Part shown: positions 1 through 9,978 of the stretch, in pieces
Layout: each line of letters starts with the position of its first letter
Numbering within the stretch: the first letter of the stretch is position 1
Source: a virus
DNA length: 48,502 nucleotides
Strand: one strand, 5' to 3'
Virus record (IMG/VR): IMGVR_UViG_3300033145_003419
Span: 1-48,502 of that record
Program-made: the position numbers and the translations under genes
Notes under the pieces: model-generated
What the model was told of the DNA's origin: nothing
The model's input: only the letters and a program-made list of their open reading frames with translations
Database searches by the model: none

Positions 1-1410
1 CTACTTCCACTTTATCCGTATCCGCTCCTTGCCACGACCCGGGTTCACCACTACTTCCTCGAGGAAAAGTCGAAGGACCTCCCGCTGTTCCTCCAGGGTC
101 ATGCCCCCCCAGCTGTCTCTCATTTGCCTGACAATGCTCGGATCCGCCAGGAGAACCACGTTATCCAGCCGAGCCCTGTCTTCGAGCTCCTGTATCTCGG
201 CTAACATCTCCGCCCGGGCCGTGAGCAACTCCGTATTCTTCTTTCGGAACTGGTCCGCGGTCATCATGGGCGGATCCGCGTCGTAGTAGTCGGTCATCAG
301 CCTGTCAATGGACCGATTCACCTTCTCAGCCTGGCGGCGCAAGCCCTCTATCCTGGACTTCTTTTTCGGGGCCCGCTTCCTGACCCGCTCTTTCCTGGCC
401 TCGAGCTTCTTCTCGTCCAGCCTCCTGAACACCGCTTCAGTGACCCACTCGTGGGCTAAGTGGTCCTCGATCGTTATCAGCCGCCCTTCCCGGAACTCCT
501 TGGCCTGCCGGCAAACGAACATTCCCCTGCGCTTGCCCCCCTGGATACCGGCCGTCTGGTGGTTCATCCTGGAGCCACAATCCCCACACACCAGGAAGCC
601 AGACAGCAGGTAGCGCCTGTTTGAGTTCTGTCTGCCGGCCAAGCGGTTCCTGGCCTGGACCCGCTCCCATAGCTCGAGCGGGATGATCGGCTCGTGACCC
701 ATGTCGTAGGTCTCGCCGTTATATACGCGCTTGGCGACGTAGGTGGGGTTTCTGAGGATTTGCTTCACCGACGTGTAGTTCATGCGGCCCCGGCGCCCCG
801 GGATCCCGCGAGATGCCATTTCTTTCACAACCGCGGTGATCCCCATGCCCCCGTCCCTCAGCCGGTAGATCTCCCGGACGGTCTTAGCCTCTTCCTCGTC
901 GATAACGAGCATCCCCCCGCCTGGGACGTATTCATAGCCGAACGGCGTGATCCCGCCGGACCAGCGGCCCTCACGCGCTATCTGGCCGTGCATGGCCTGG
1001 AGACGCTCGCTCAGGCGGTCCCGCTCGAACTGCGCCAGCAGGAGTGCCATGTGGAGCGCGGCCTTGCCCATGGCGTTCGTGGTATCTATGTCGTCGTCGA
1101 TGGCGACGATGTCCTTGCCGGCCTCGTTAAGCTCGTGGATTCTGTTGAGGGTTTCCCGGAGAGATCGGCCTACGCGGGTGAACTCGGTGGCCACGATTAC
1201 GTCGCACTCGTCTATTCGCTCTGTGAGGGCCTCCCACCCTGGGCGGTCCTCGAACGGGATGCTGGGGATGTCCACGTCCTCGAAGATCTCCAGGAGGGTC
1301 CAGCGCTTGCTCTTACAGTAGTCGGAGACGCGCCGGCGCTGGATCTCCGGGGATAACTTTTCCTTGTCGCGGTCGCGGGAGACGCGGATGTAGCCATGTA
1401 CCTGCTTCAT
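1..1410 (-). CDS. int: Large serine recombinase (phage integrase)
   Basis: A 469-residue site-specific recombinase that would cut and rejoin attP and attB through a serine-DNA link. The N-terminal resolvase domain starts with YIRVSRD, placing the nucleophile at Ser11. The stretch EFTRVGRS near residue 76 and the helix around LLLAQFERDRLSERL are typical of the family. A recombinase domain follows (about 150-250), then a zinc ribbon starting CGDCG near 276. Its last ligand looks like Cys then His rather than Cys-Cys. A charged coiled coil and a short C-terminal domain complete it. The stop codon is the first three bases of the window. It reads leftward as the last gene of the lysogeny arm. The gp3-like protein at 12269 is its likely directionality partner. 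The family call is secure. Confidence 0.97.
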   Translation of the reverse strand: MKQVHGYIRVSRDRDKEKLSPEIQRRRVSDYCKSKRWTLLEIFEDVDIPSIPFEDRPGWEALTERIDECDVIVATEFTRVGRSLRETLNRIHELNEAGKDIVAIDDDIDTTNAMGKAALHMALLLAQFERDRLSERLQAMHGQIAREGRWSGGITPFGYEYVPGGGMLVIDEEEAKTVREIYRLRDGGMGITAVVKEMASRGIPGRRGRMNYTSVKQILRNPTYVAKRVYNGETYDMGHEPIIPLELWERVQARNRLAGRQNSNRRYLLSGFLVCGDCGSRMNHQTAGIQGGKRRGMFVCRQAKEFREGRLITIEDHLAHEWVTEAVFRRLDEKKLEARKERVRKRAPKKKSRIEGLRRQAEKVNRSIDRLMTDYYDADPPMMTADQFRKKNTELLTARAEMLAEIQELEDRARLDNVVLLADPSIVRQMRDSWGGMTLEEQREVLRLFLEEVVVNPGRGKERIRIKWK

Positions 1411-1443
1411 GATCCTATTGTACCTCCGGCCGCTGACAACAGA

Positions 1444-1911
1444 TCAAAGCTCGAGCGATAGTTCCTTGAGCCGGATCTCCATGGCTCGCCTGTCCACAAG
1501 AAATGTGTCCGCCAGGTCCCGTATACTCATGTCAATCGCGGCGGCTATGGCGTGCTCCTGATGCACCAGGTTTCTGGGCATGAGGAGTTCGGCGGCGAAA
1601 CGGTTGGCGGATATCCGCATATGCCGGGGCTCCCCGTTGAACAGGAATACGATTCCCTGGTGCTCGAGGGCGATATGGCCCAGCTCGTGGCCAATGGTGA
1701 AGCGGCGGCGCCTGGGGGAGTGGGCCGAGTTGACGAAGATGAACCAGCGATCGCGGATGCGGGCGGCGAAGCCTGGCTGTGTCGGGGGGAGTTCCACGCG
1801 CTCGACAGTGATGTTCATGTCGGAGGCGACCTGGTGGACGCTGATGGGTGGCTTCTCCTGGCCGGTGAGGGCTAAGAGGGCTGCGGTCTTGGCGCTCGTC
1901 TGGTGGCTCAT
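1444..1911 (-). CDS. ImmA/IrrE-family zinc metallopeptidase
   Basis: A 155-residue protease with the zinc motif HELGH and, downstream, ANRFAAELLMP, both hallmarks of ImmA/IrrE/COG2856 proteins. In ICEBs1 and related prophages such enzymes cleave the cognate XRE repressor to trigger induction. The target here would be the repressor at 11078-11458, although about 9 kb separates them. I chose the ATG at 1911 because it has a GGGGG ribosome site just upstream. A longer frame reaches 2088 but would run deep into the SecB-like gene and adds a non-conserved leader. A polar helix at the C-terminus may bind the substrate. The family is certain; its target is inferred. Confidence 0.92.
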   Translation of the reverse strand: MSHQTSAKTAALLALTGQEKPPISVHQVASDMNITVERVELPPTQPGFAARIRDRWFIFVNSAHSPRRRRFTIGHELGHIALEHQGIVFLFNGEPRHMRISANRFAAELLMPRNLVHQEHAIAAAIDMSIRDLADTFLVDRRAMEIRLKELSLEL

Positions 1912-1988
1912 ATCCCCCGGATCTGCCGAGTTGCTGTTAACGGGGGCAATTATGGCATAGGGGTGTGACAGGGAATCAGCAAGTTGAA

Positions 1989-2459
1989 TTACTCCGCATG
2001 TCCCTTTGGAAGTAGAAGGGGTAGAAGAATTGGGGGCAAACCCATACGGGCACTCATACTCTGGGTGAACTCGCGGAGATATGGCCATGAATGGATGCTC
2101 AAGTTTCTACTAGCGAACATCTCAAGAATCTCTGAATCTACTTCAATGGGACTGTGATAATAAAGTAGCAGAGAACCAGACAGGGTGAAGATCTCTTTCT
2201 CCGAGTCTTCCAACACTGCTTTCAGATCAATATGCTCATTGAACCTAAAGAGTTTTTTGTCATCGTCGTTAATTGCATACTCTGTTTTCTTTTCTACATT
2301 GATAGAAGAGGACCCAATCTCCAGGTCCGGATCCCTTGTTACTGATGCATCAATGAAGCGAACTGTTTTAAGCTCGATTTCTCTCATCATGGCCTGATAA
2401 CGAGCCTCAGCATCATTTTCCTCGCGTTGTTTTGATTCCTTATCGCTCATAGTATCCAT
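1989..2459 (-). CDS. SecB-like chaperone (TAC module)
   Basis: A 156-residue protein. Its C-terminal half matches the SecB pattern: a strand-rich core, then WPYLREFTQSMSARMGLPP and a hydrophobic end, equivalent to the conserved PYxRE..S..R.G.P segment of SecB. Stand-alone SecB copies next to toxin-antitoxin genes belong to toxin-antitoxin-chaperone (TAC) systems, such as mycobacterial Rv1955-1957. There the chaperone folds the antitoxin by binding a C-terminal chaperone-addiction tail. Nine bases separate it from the HicB-like gene upstream. Met4 (2450) is an alternative start with a better GGATGG site. The locus is visibly AT-richer than its neighbours, which suggests separate acquisition. 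The fold call is good; the TAC role is inferred from context. Confidence 0.8.
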   Translation of the reverse strand: MDTMSDKESKQREENDAEARYQAMMREIELKTVRFIDASVTRDPDLEIGSSSINVEKKTEYAINDDDKKLFRFNEHIDLKAVLEDSEKEIFTLSGSLLLYYHSPIEVDSEILEMFASRNLSIHSWPYLREFTQSMSARMGLPPILLPLLLPKGHAE

Positions 2460-2468
2460 CCAATACGG

Positions 2469-2990
2469 CTAAGCCGTGTCTGCGAGTTCTAGGTGTCCGG
2501 TTTTAATATTATCCGGTGGAACCGTCTGTGCCACTCCAGGGGTCTCTGTAGTTGTTACCCAAGACTCTATGATCCGGTTCGTCACCTTGAGTTTGTCATG
2601 GATCTTATCGACTAGCCTTTGAGTTCGCGTTGTGGCTCTGATGTGCCTGCTTTCAGTGATAAGCGTATTGAGGTACAGGTTGATGCTAGTGCCCTCCCAC
2701 TCCGCCTCTTCAGCTAGAGCGCGGTGCAAAGACTTCGGCATTCTCAGCAAGAATTGCCCTCCGTATTCACGCTCTTCTTGTGGAAGTGGGATTTCATACC
2801 CCTGATCAAGTGCAGTTTCCAGCCACAGACGCTTCGTCTCTGTTATGTCCTCAACGGCATCTTCGATTGTGCGTCCGTCGCCACGACACCCCGGTAATTC
2901 GGGTATCTCAATGAAGAAACCAAGTTCGGGATCTGGGGAAATCTTGTATGCGTATGGGAGCTCCATGTAATAATCAAGATTATTGATCAT
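2469..2990 (-). CDS. HicB-like antitoxin with long C-terminal tail
   Basis: The N-terminal HicB fold shows YYMELPYAYKI, then GFFIEIPELPGCRGDG and a helix. It is followed by IPLP and a ribbon-helix-helix or Arc-like segment, FLLRMPKSLHRALAEEA, as in long HicB antitoxins. Usual HicB proteins end shortly after that segment. This one continues for about 60 residues, as expected of a chaperone-addiction tail recognised by the adjoining SecB-like protein. The start is at 2990 or 2993: an AAGGAG site lies just upstream, inside the end of the preceding gene, so translation is coupled (overlap of 11-14 bases). It probably represses its own operon through the operator at 3304-3328. The HicB assignment is strong; the tail function is inferred. 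Confidence 0.85.
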   Translation of the reverse strand: MINNLDYYMELPYAYKISPDPELGFFIEIPELPGCRGDGRTIEDAVEDITETKRLWLETALDQGYEIPLPQEEREYGGQFLLRMPKSLHRALAEEAEWEGTSINLYLNTLITESRHIRATTRTQRLVDKIHDKLKVTNRIIESWVTTTETPGVAQTVPPDNIKTGHLELADTA

Positions 2991-3303
2991 CATCGTTCTC
3001 CTTTTCAGTAATGCGGCCAGCCCTACTAAGATCTCTAATAAAATCGCGAATATATCTCTTGTCGATAAACTTCTCTCCTCCATGGGGTTTTTCAAATTTC
3101 ACAAAAGATATCAAGGGATTCGATGGATCGACGTGTTTGATAACAATCTTTATCTTATCCTCTTTTCCTATACTGTAACCAAGCTCGTCTTCGTGCCGCT
3201 CAATGAAGTCCTTAACTTCCCTATAACGGAAGTTCTTACACTCACCCAGAAGAGCCTTCTGGATAAATGGATCGTTAATATCCACTAGCATCCACCAGGG
3301 CAT
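2980..3303 (-). CDS. Putative toxin of the TAC module (HicA-like fold possible)
   Basis: First gene of a three-gene operon (this gene, HicB-like antitoxin, SecB-like chaperone). It encodes about 107 residues. I do not recognise it as a classical HicA, which is about 60 residues. Its second half does follow the helix, three strands, helix order of HicA: YREVKDFIERHE, then IKIVIKHV, ISFVKFE, and a closing helix FIRDLSRAGRI. Candidate catalytic histidines lie in KHVD and PHGG. The upstream promoter sits so close that the first ATG may not be transcribed. In that case the ATG at 3291, behind GGTGG, is the start. The role as toxin rests on gene order, overlap with the antitoxin and size. It could also be an accessory protein. 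Confidence 0.7.
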   Translation of the reverse strand: MPWWMLVDINDPFIQKALLGECKNFRYREVKDFIERHEDELGYSIGKEDKIKIVIKHVDPSNPLISFVKFEKPHGGEKFIDKRYIRDFIRDLSRAGRITEKENDDDQ

Positions 3304-3335
3304 GTGATATTATATACAATATTATCACTTGTCAA
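3304..3335 (-). promoter_or_regulatory. TAC promoter with overlapping palindromic operator
   Basis: Read on the minus strand, a perfect TTGACA box (3330-3335) is followed by TATAAT (spacer 15) or the overlapping TAATAT (spacer 17). The -10 region overlaps an imperfect inverted repeat of two 10-base arms (3304-3328, one mismatch, GTGATA ends). This is the usual design for antitoxin autoregulation. Only a few bases separate the -10 from the first ATG of the operon, so the transcript is leaderless or starts inside the annotated frame. Confidence 0.72.
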
Positions 3336-3440
3336 ATGCTTTCCGCCAACTAGAGTCACTTTGTGCCTTCCGAACAATACTACCACCTTGCCGAGTATAC
3401 CGTCGCCCCGCCTGACTAAACTCCCCCAAGCAATACAACA

Positions 3441-4073
3441 CTACTCCAGAATCTCCACCTCGCCAAACACGATGGTCGTCATATCTATCGTCGCTTTCTG
3501 GCAAATCTCCGGAGAAGCCTCAATCTTGTACGCCTTACCCTTGCCCGTAGCATTGGTCAACTTGTCTGCTGCTCCAGACACCTCGTAACCGTCCATAATA
3601 ACGATCTCGAGGTCTTTCAGGTTCGGGAGGTCGTATATCCCGTATACGTTCCCCTTTAACTCCAGGGATTTCAACTCGGTGCCAATAGATGATCCAGCCG
3701 GCTCAATCCCGGCCTCATTTAAGGCCATGAACATCGCTTTGGCTTGACATGGATAGGTCACCCCTTCAGCAGTCCTTATCTGGGGCTCAGGAGCAACAGC
3801 ATTCTTGTCACTCTCGTTCTTCACATTATATGTTACGACAAGAAACATCCCCCTTTGCGAATGGATCTCGTCCGTCTCTAACGTTAAGCCCGCTTCTGGG
3901 CTAAACACTTCTCGCGGGCTCTCTATCATTCTCGTAGCAGCGATACCAGTTATCATGTAATCAACAGGCCCCGCACCGATGATCTTGTCTATCACAAGCG
4001 TTGGCGTCCCGCCGCAACTGGCCGCAAGCAGGCACACGGATAAGGCGAATAGAATGACTCCCCAGCGCTTCAC
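3441..4073 (-). CDS. Secreted lipoprotein, DUF4352-like Ig domain
   Basis: A 210-residue protein with a lipoprotein signal: a KRW start, a hydrophobic run and the lipobox LLAASC with Cys20 as the lipidated residue. The mature part has the pattern RGMFLVVTYNVKNES, typical of DUF4352-like immunoglobulin folds found in secreted proteins of Gram-positive bacteria and their prophages. The start is a GTG at 4073 with a GGAGG site seven bases upstream, 42 bases after the methyltransferase stop. As a surface lipoprotein expressed from a prophage it could change phage adsorption or host envelope traits; this is inference. About 105 bases without a gene lie between it and the TAC promoter. Confidence 0.75.
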   Translation of the reverse strand: MKRWGVILFALSVCLLAASCGGTPTLVIDKIIGAGPVDYMITGIAATRMIESPREVFSPEAGLTLETDEIHSQRGMFLVVTYNVKNESDKNAVAPEPQIRTAEGVTYPCQAKAMFMALNEAGIEPAGSSIGTELKSLELKGNVYGIYDLPNLKDLEIVIMDGYEVSGAADKLTNATGKGKAYKIEASPEICQKATIDMTTIVFGEVEILE

Positions 4074-4115
4074 TAAGATACCTCCTGCAGCTTCATCTTG
4101 TGAGCTTCATCGTTA

Positions 4116-6207
<2,092 letters not shown>

Positions 6208-6211
<4 letters not shown>

Positions 6212-6372
6212 TGTTTGTTCTCTTTAGGCGGAGTCGGCTCTACTGGTGGCTCAGGCGGAGTCGGCTCTACTGGTGGCTCTGCCGGTTCTATTGTCGGCAT
6301 TTCTCTGCTTTCCTTATATACTGGTTTTCCAATCGTCGGTATTCCGTTAGTTTCTTCACCGTTTCCATTCAT
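6208..6372 (-). CDS. Small proline-rich protein with tandem repeat
   Basis: A 54-residue frame starting at ATG 6372 behind a GAAGGGAG site and ending in an ATGA overlap with the DUF2188 gene. The second half is two perfect copies of the nine-residue unit EPPVEPTPP, encoded by a 27-bp tandem repeat, followed by a short charged tail. It resembles a flexible acidic proline linker and may bridge or anchor partners. I do not recognise a family. The gene is too short to be picked up by length alone; the ribosome site and overlap support it. Confidence 0.62.
6226..6279. repeat. 27-bp perfect tandem duplication
   Basis: Two identical head-to-tail 27-base units (6226-6252 and 6253-6279) inside the small proline-rich gene. 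They add exactly nine codons, so the frame is kept. Copy number could vary by slippage. Confidence 0.9.
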
Positions 6373-6384
6373 TGAAAACTCCCT

Positions 6385-6933
6385 TCAGCAAGTGAAGTTT
6401 ATGGACACTAGTACAGCTTCAGCGAGTAGAAATAAGGTCCCAATTCCAATGAGAACAAATGCACAGAAAAGAACATTGGATTTGAAGTCGTTTTTCTTTC
6501 CGTCCTTGCGCATCATGCCTCTGTATAATTTGGCAACCAAAATTAAATAGTCCAACTCATCCTTCTCGAAGAACTTGGAGCTGACAAGCTTGTCCAATTC
6601 AACATATTGGTAATCACCCAGGACAAGAGCCGCAAGACAAGAAATGACTGCTGCGACGAAAAACAAAACGGATGCAAGGTACGCGCGCGTAAAGGCGTCT
6701 CTCAGGTCCGTTGTTTCAAAGAAGCCAGCTTTTAATGCGAATGCGCCAATGCCCGTAGCGATACTCGTGATGACGCCACTGAAGCCCAGTAGCGTTGCGG
6801 CTTTCCCTTCTAGAATACCTCTCCTCTCCAACTCCTTCCCATACTCTCGAGCGGCTAGATCGACTATGCTTTTAACTGTCTCAATTTGAAATGAATCACT
6901 GTCAGCAGTTCTCTTTGTTACGTCCTCCGTCAT
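6385..6933 (-). CDS. Four-helix membrane protein, Pycsar/SLATT-like
   Basis: A 182-residue protein. A charged N-terminal helix leads into EGKAATLLGFSGVITSIATG and a second membrane segment (FTRAYLASVLFFVAAVISCL). A cytoplasmic loop of about 50 residues follows, then a C-terminal hydrophobic pair (VLFCAFVLIGIGTLFLLAEA). The K-A-x-x-L-L-G-F pattern at the first membrane helix recalls the KAsxLL signature of small membrane effectors of Pycsar and SLATT type, which damage the membrane when activated. It has a GGAGGCGGGA ribosome site, and the proline-rich gene follows 12 bases downstream. No cyclase is visible nearby. The membrane topology is clear; the effector role is a hypothesis. Confidence 0.68.
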   Translation of the reverse strand: MTEDVTKRTADSDSFQIETVKSIVDLAAREYGKELERRGILEGKAATLLGFSGVITSIATGIGAFALKAGFFETTDLRDAFTRAYLASVLFFVAAVISCLAALVLGDYQYVELDKLVSSKFFEKDELDYLILVAKLYRGMMRKDGKKNDFKSNVLFCAFVLIGIGTLFLLAEAVLVSINFTC

Positions 6934-6972
6934 GCTATTATCCCGCCTCCACCGATACAGATCATAAGGCAG

Positions 6973-7194
6973 TTACTTCACACGCTTCTTAGAAGTACCA
7001 ATTGATGCAGCAGAGGCAACATGAGAACTTGGGTGCTTGGCACTCATGGCTTCAACCACTGCTTTGTACGCCCCTGTAACATATTCGTTGAGCTCGTCCA
7101 ATGTACTAATCTTGTTCTTCGGGACTTGCGGCAAGTTCTCAATCATCGCTACCACTATTGCCGTCGCGTTTTCCTCGATGTTTACCATGTCCAT
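6973..7194 (-). CDS. Small hypothetical protein
   Basis: 73 residues, mostly two amphipathic helices (ATAIVVAMIENLP and LDELNEYVTGAYKAVVEAM) followed by a basic tail ending KKRVK. There is a good ribosome site (GGAGGA upstream of ATG 7194). It lies in the lysogeny arm, 39 bases before the membrane protein gene. I do not recognise a family; the helix spacing vaguely recalls small regulators of MucR type, but no zinc ligands are present. Confidence 0.55.
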   Translation of the reverse strand: MDMVNIEENATAIVVAMIENLPQVPKNKISTLDELNEYVTGAYKAVVEAMSAKHPSSHVASAASIGTSKKRVK

Positions 7195-7239
7195 CCTCCT
7201 CTGTTGTTGCCCGCAAGCCAGATTGCCTGCTTCGACCTA

Positions 7240-7497
7240 CTACGAACCTGGCATTTCTGTGGCAATCTTGCTTAGGCCGCCTACAATCAGATCTAAATCA
7301 GCCATTATCCCCCCAGCAATACCATCCAGGGAATTTGGAATTCCAGTTATGGCCTTGAAGAAGTGACATCTCTCAGGCTTCCAAGCCACGACCGTTCCAT
7401 CGTAGTAGTCAAGGTCGGGCGACTCCCTGTCAAAGAATAGGCAGTTAGCACGACACTTATCTCGTGTTAGCGGACAGAACATCTCTTTTGCCATCAC
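7240..7497 (-). CDS. Small cysteine-rich protein
   Basis: 85 residues. The N-terminus has CPLTRDKCRANCLFF and a later CHFF, a four-cysteine cluster of the kind seen in many small phage and bacterial proteins that probably bind zinc. The second half is hydrophobic and glycine-rich without a clear membrane helix. There is a strong GAAAGGAG site before ATG 7497 or 7494. No family is recognised. Confidence 0.6.
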   Translation of the reverse strand: MMAKEMFCPLTRDKCRANCLFFDRESPDLDYYDGTVVAWKPERCHFFKAITGIPNSLDGIAGGIMADLDLIVGGLSKIATEMPGS

Positions 7498-7553
7498 AAT
7501 CTCCTTTCAGTTGCTGCTAACCTCGCCAGCCGAGTTGCTATAAAACCTCCTCT

Positions 7554-8147
7554 CTACCGCATCACCAAGAACACATCCGGATCCACCGCTTCCGGCAGCC
7601 CCTCGATAGATTCCCCCAATCTCCCAAGATCGAACAGCGGACAGGCGTACGCCCGCGTCCTATGCATCTCATTGTCCACCAGCTGTTTCAAGAGATCCTT
7701 GTCGAGATGCAATAGCAGATCCTCCTTCATCTCGCCGTAATCCAGCCATGAGAAGCCCCTTCCGCCCAGGTGAAACTGCCGGCACTGCGACATCGCTCTG
7801 TAAACCAGGTCCTGCGGTAGCCGGCGGACATCGTGGAAGCCGCGACAGAAGACGTCGGTGCGCGGCATAGCCCTGGCCCGACACCAGCATTTGTAGATAT
7901 GGCGTATCTTGTAGAACTCGCTCGCGGGGAGCTCTTCCCCATTGCACGCCAGACTTGTCGTCTTCCAGTTGCGGACCATGCCAGCCAGGCGCTCGGCCGC
8001 TGGCAGGTGCTCGAAGGTGTAGCGAGCGACGTGCTCGTCACCCATGGATTCATAGTCGTCTGCCTTTCTGGCGAGGGCAACTGCGGCATCGTAGTTCGGC
8101 GATTGGCTATGGCCGAAGCTGATCGTTATACTTCTCACGGTGACCAA
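7554..8147 (-). CDS. Hypothetical protein, lysogeny arm
   Basis: About 197 residues, mixed alpha/beta, rich in Arg, His and Cys (KCWCRARAMPR, DVFCRGFHD). I do not recognise the family. The reading frame is open up to ATG 8216, but that start lies inside the upstream membrane gene. A TTG at 8147, five bases past the upstream stop and behind a GGAG site, fits better. A GTG at 8138 is a third option. Codon use resembles neighbouring genes, so I think it is expressed as part of the same leftward operon. Confidence 0.6.
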   Translation of the reverse strand: MVTVRSITISFGHSQSPNYDAAVALARKADDYESMGDEHVARYTFEHLPAAERLAGMVRNWKTTSLACNGEELPASEFYKIRHIYKCWCRARAMPRTDVFCRGFHDVRRLPQDLVYRAMSQCRQFHLGGRGFSWLDYGEMKEDLLLHLDKDLLKQLVDNEMHRTRAYACPLFDLGRLGESIEGLPEAVDPDVFLVMR

Positions 8148-8151
8148 CGGC

Positions 8152-8403
8152 TCATCTCCATTTCGCCTGCGACTGTTTAAATGGATCCTGGCCACGAGTT
8201 TTGTAGTTTGTTGCAACCTTTCGCCTTGACTGTGGTAATGGTGGTTGTTGGGCTATTTGGACAGCCTGTGGATATCGCTTTTGGCACCACTTGGTAGACA
8301 AGATATTGCCTACCATCACGGCCAGTGCCATCAAGATAAATCCTACTACCAGAAAGAAAAGGCCACCGAGCCAGGTGAGGATAAGAACGCTGTTTGGGTC
8401 CAT
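8152..8403 (-). CDS. Single-span membrane protein
   Basis: 83 residues with one long hydrophobic stretch (about 7-36, LILTWLGGLFFLVVGFILMA and beyond), then a Gln/Pro/Lys-rich cytoplasmic tail. It could form two short helices. It has an AGGGGGC ribosome site. It lies between the ankyrin lipoprotein and the hypothetical gene, with five bases to the latter. It may be a superinfection-exclusion type membrane factor, but nothing in the sequence proves this. Confidence 0.6.
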   Translation of the reverse strand: MDPNSVLILTWLGGLFFLVVGFILMALAVMVGNILSTKWCQKRYPQAVQIAQQPPLPQSRRKVATNYKTRGQDPFKQSQAKWR

Positions 8404-8432
8404 TTCATTTGCCCCCTATCTATGTGTCCTAA

Positions 8433-9077
8433 CTACCGTGTCCCGCCAGCGGCACGCAGCATTCTGATAACCGCTGCATCGTCCTCTTCTTCTCCCCATT
8501 CAGCCACCCATTCCTCTATCACCGCCAAAGAGGTCTCACCGTCTTCGTTCCTGGCGTTTACATCGGCGCCGTTATCCAATAGGAACTTAACCATATTGAC
8601 CTCTGCCTCCAGTGCTGCACTATGCAACGGTGTGCCTCCATCCATGCCAAGTGCATTGATATCAGCTCCAGGAGCAGAGAGTAGCATCTCAAATAGTTCT
8701 ATGTCGTCAACTTCGACGGCTCTGTGCAGGGGGGTCACTCCATTATCATTTCTGGCATTGACGTCGGCTCCCTTACGTATAAGCATCATAGCAATATTCT
8801 TACAGTCCGCTTTTTGCTTAACTTCGTCGCTTTCGCCATGAGGCGTTCCACGTTTAGATAGGAAAAAACCATAGCCAATCAGAGCATTGATTAGAGGGGT
8901 GTTCCCGCCTGAATCTTTTTTGTCAACGGCTTCACCTCTATCCAAAAGCTTTATCACAGTGACCATGTCACCGCTCTCGGCGGCTTCATGTATGTCAGCC
9001 TTACTCCCGCAACCAATTACAAACACAGGCGGGATCGCTAACAGAGCTATAAGTAGGATTACTGATGCTTTCCCCAT
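8433..9077 (-). CDS. Ankyrin-repeat lipoprotein
   Basis: 214 residues. A lipoprotein signal ends in the lipobox VIGC (Cys23). The rest is four to five ankyrin repeats, recognisable from IHEAAESGDMVTVIKLLDRG, NTPLINAL, GADVNARNDNGVTPLHRAV, GGTPLHSAALEAEVNMVKFL and GADVNARNEDGETSL. Ankyrin arrays bind proteins. Here they would sit outside the membrane as a surface-anchored binding module. A long insert between repeats one and two is unusual. A GGGGAAG site precedes ATG 9077. An ankyrin lipoprotein is a plausible lysogenic-conversion gene. Confidence 0.86.
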   Translation of the reverse strand: MGKASVILLIALLAIPPVFVIGCGSKADIHEAAESGDMVTVIKLLDRGEAVDKKDSGGNTPLINALIGYGFFLSKRGTPHGESDEVKQKADCKNIAMMLIRKGADVNARNDNGVTPLHRAVEVDDIELFEMLLSAPGADINALGMDGGTPLHSAALEAEVNMVKFLLDNGADVNARNEDGETSLAVIEEWVAEWGEEEDDAAVIRMLRAAGGTR

Positions 9078-9132
9078 GCCGCGTCTTCCCCTTTGTTGCC
9101 GCAGACCTATAAAGCCCCCGCCGTGGCGCCAA

Positions 9133-9978
9133 CTACCAGCGCTTCTCTTCTCTCACCTCACCTATCTCAATGACATCCGCTCCGGAAGAAGGCTCTGCCA
9201 CCGCTGGCTCCTGCTTCTTTTTCGGCTTCTTCTTGGTCTGTGCCGCCTTTACTGCTTTCTCCACCCTCTTCCTTGCTTCGACCGCTTTCTCCCCCTCAGC
9301 CACTTCCCGCTTTAACACTTCGCGATCTACAACGCCCTTGATATGGTCTAGGTCGAACTTTATCTCGGGGGACACCTTCTTCAGCTCACGGCGGACGGCT
9401 TTCAGCAGGGGATCGCTTAGCAGGATTGCCCCGATAACATACCGGCTCGTAGCTTGTTTACGAACGTAGTAATCAGGCAGCGCCGATTTCCCAAGGCCTT
9501 CACGTGATAGCAAGAACAGGGGTTCCAGGTTGCCAAGCTTTCCCGGGTTCAACTCCAACAGGTCAAATTCCACGACAAGTTCCTTCTTGATTGGTTTCGT
9601 GAACGTAACCCTATAAACTTGCCAGTTGATTCCGTTGGTGAGGACAACCCAGTCCACGCCCTCGTTAGCGGCGTAGTTCACCGCTTGTCGGAGATGCTTG
9701 TCTTTGAGCTCCATGCCGATCGCCTTGACTTCTATGAGAAGCCTGAGTTGTCCATCAACCTCGATTGCCAGGTCACAGTAGGTGCCCCGGATCTTGTACT
9801 CCGAAGTCACTTCGACATACTTATCATAGCCGAATATCTCGGCGAGCATGTCGGTCATGATGTCAACGGTATCTGACTCGTTGACATCGCGATCCTGGGC
9901 GTGTTTGAGTACGGGCTGGAACTTCTTGAGCGCGGACGTCATGCGGTTCGACACCCTTTTCGGTACAGTCGTTGCCAT
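9133..9978 (-). CDS. HsdR-N-like PD-(D/E)XK nuclease domain protein
   Basis: 281 residues from ATG 9978, chosen because a GGGGG site lies just upstream and the promoter at 10013-10042 fits. The core TVDIMTDMLAEIFGYD...YCDLAIEVDGQLRLLIEVKA is the N-terminal domain of type I restriction R subunits, with the Asp and ExK catalytic residues in place. It lacks the helicase domains. The C-terminus is a Lys/Ala-rich linker and an acidic tail. Stand-alone HSDR_N proteins occur in prophages and defence islands, and the role is not settled. It has its own promoter within the lysogeny arm. Confidence 0.8.
   Translation of the reverse strand: MATTVPKRVSNRMTSALKKFQPVLKHAQDRDVNESDTVDIMTDMLAEIFGYDKYVEVTSEYKIRGTYCDLAIEVDGQLRLLIEVKAIGMELKDKHLRQAVNYAANEGVDWVVLTNGINWQVYRVTFTKPIKKELVVEFDLLELNPGKLGNLEPLFLLSREGLGKSALPDYYVRKQATSRYVIGAILLSDPLLKAVRRELKKVSPEIKFDLDHIKGVVDREVLKREVAEGEKAVEARKRVEKAVKAAQTKKKPKKKQEPAVAEPSSGADVIEIGEVREEKRW

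Noticed and set aside
694-1356. 220-residue plus-strand frame
   Set aside because: Complement of the integrase catalytic domain, whose motifs are intact.
1912-2088. N-terminal extension of the ImmA/IrrE gene
   Set aside because: Overlaps the SecB-like gene, lacks family similarity, and ATG 1911 has a clear ribosome site.
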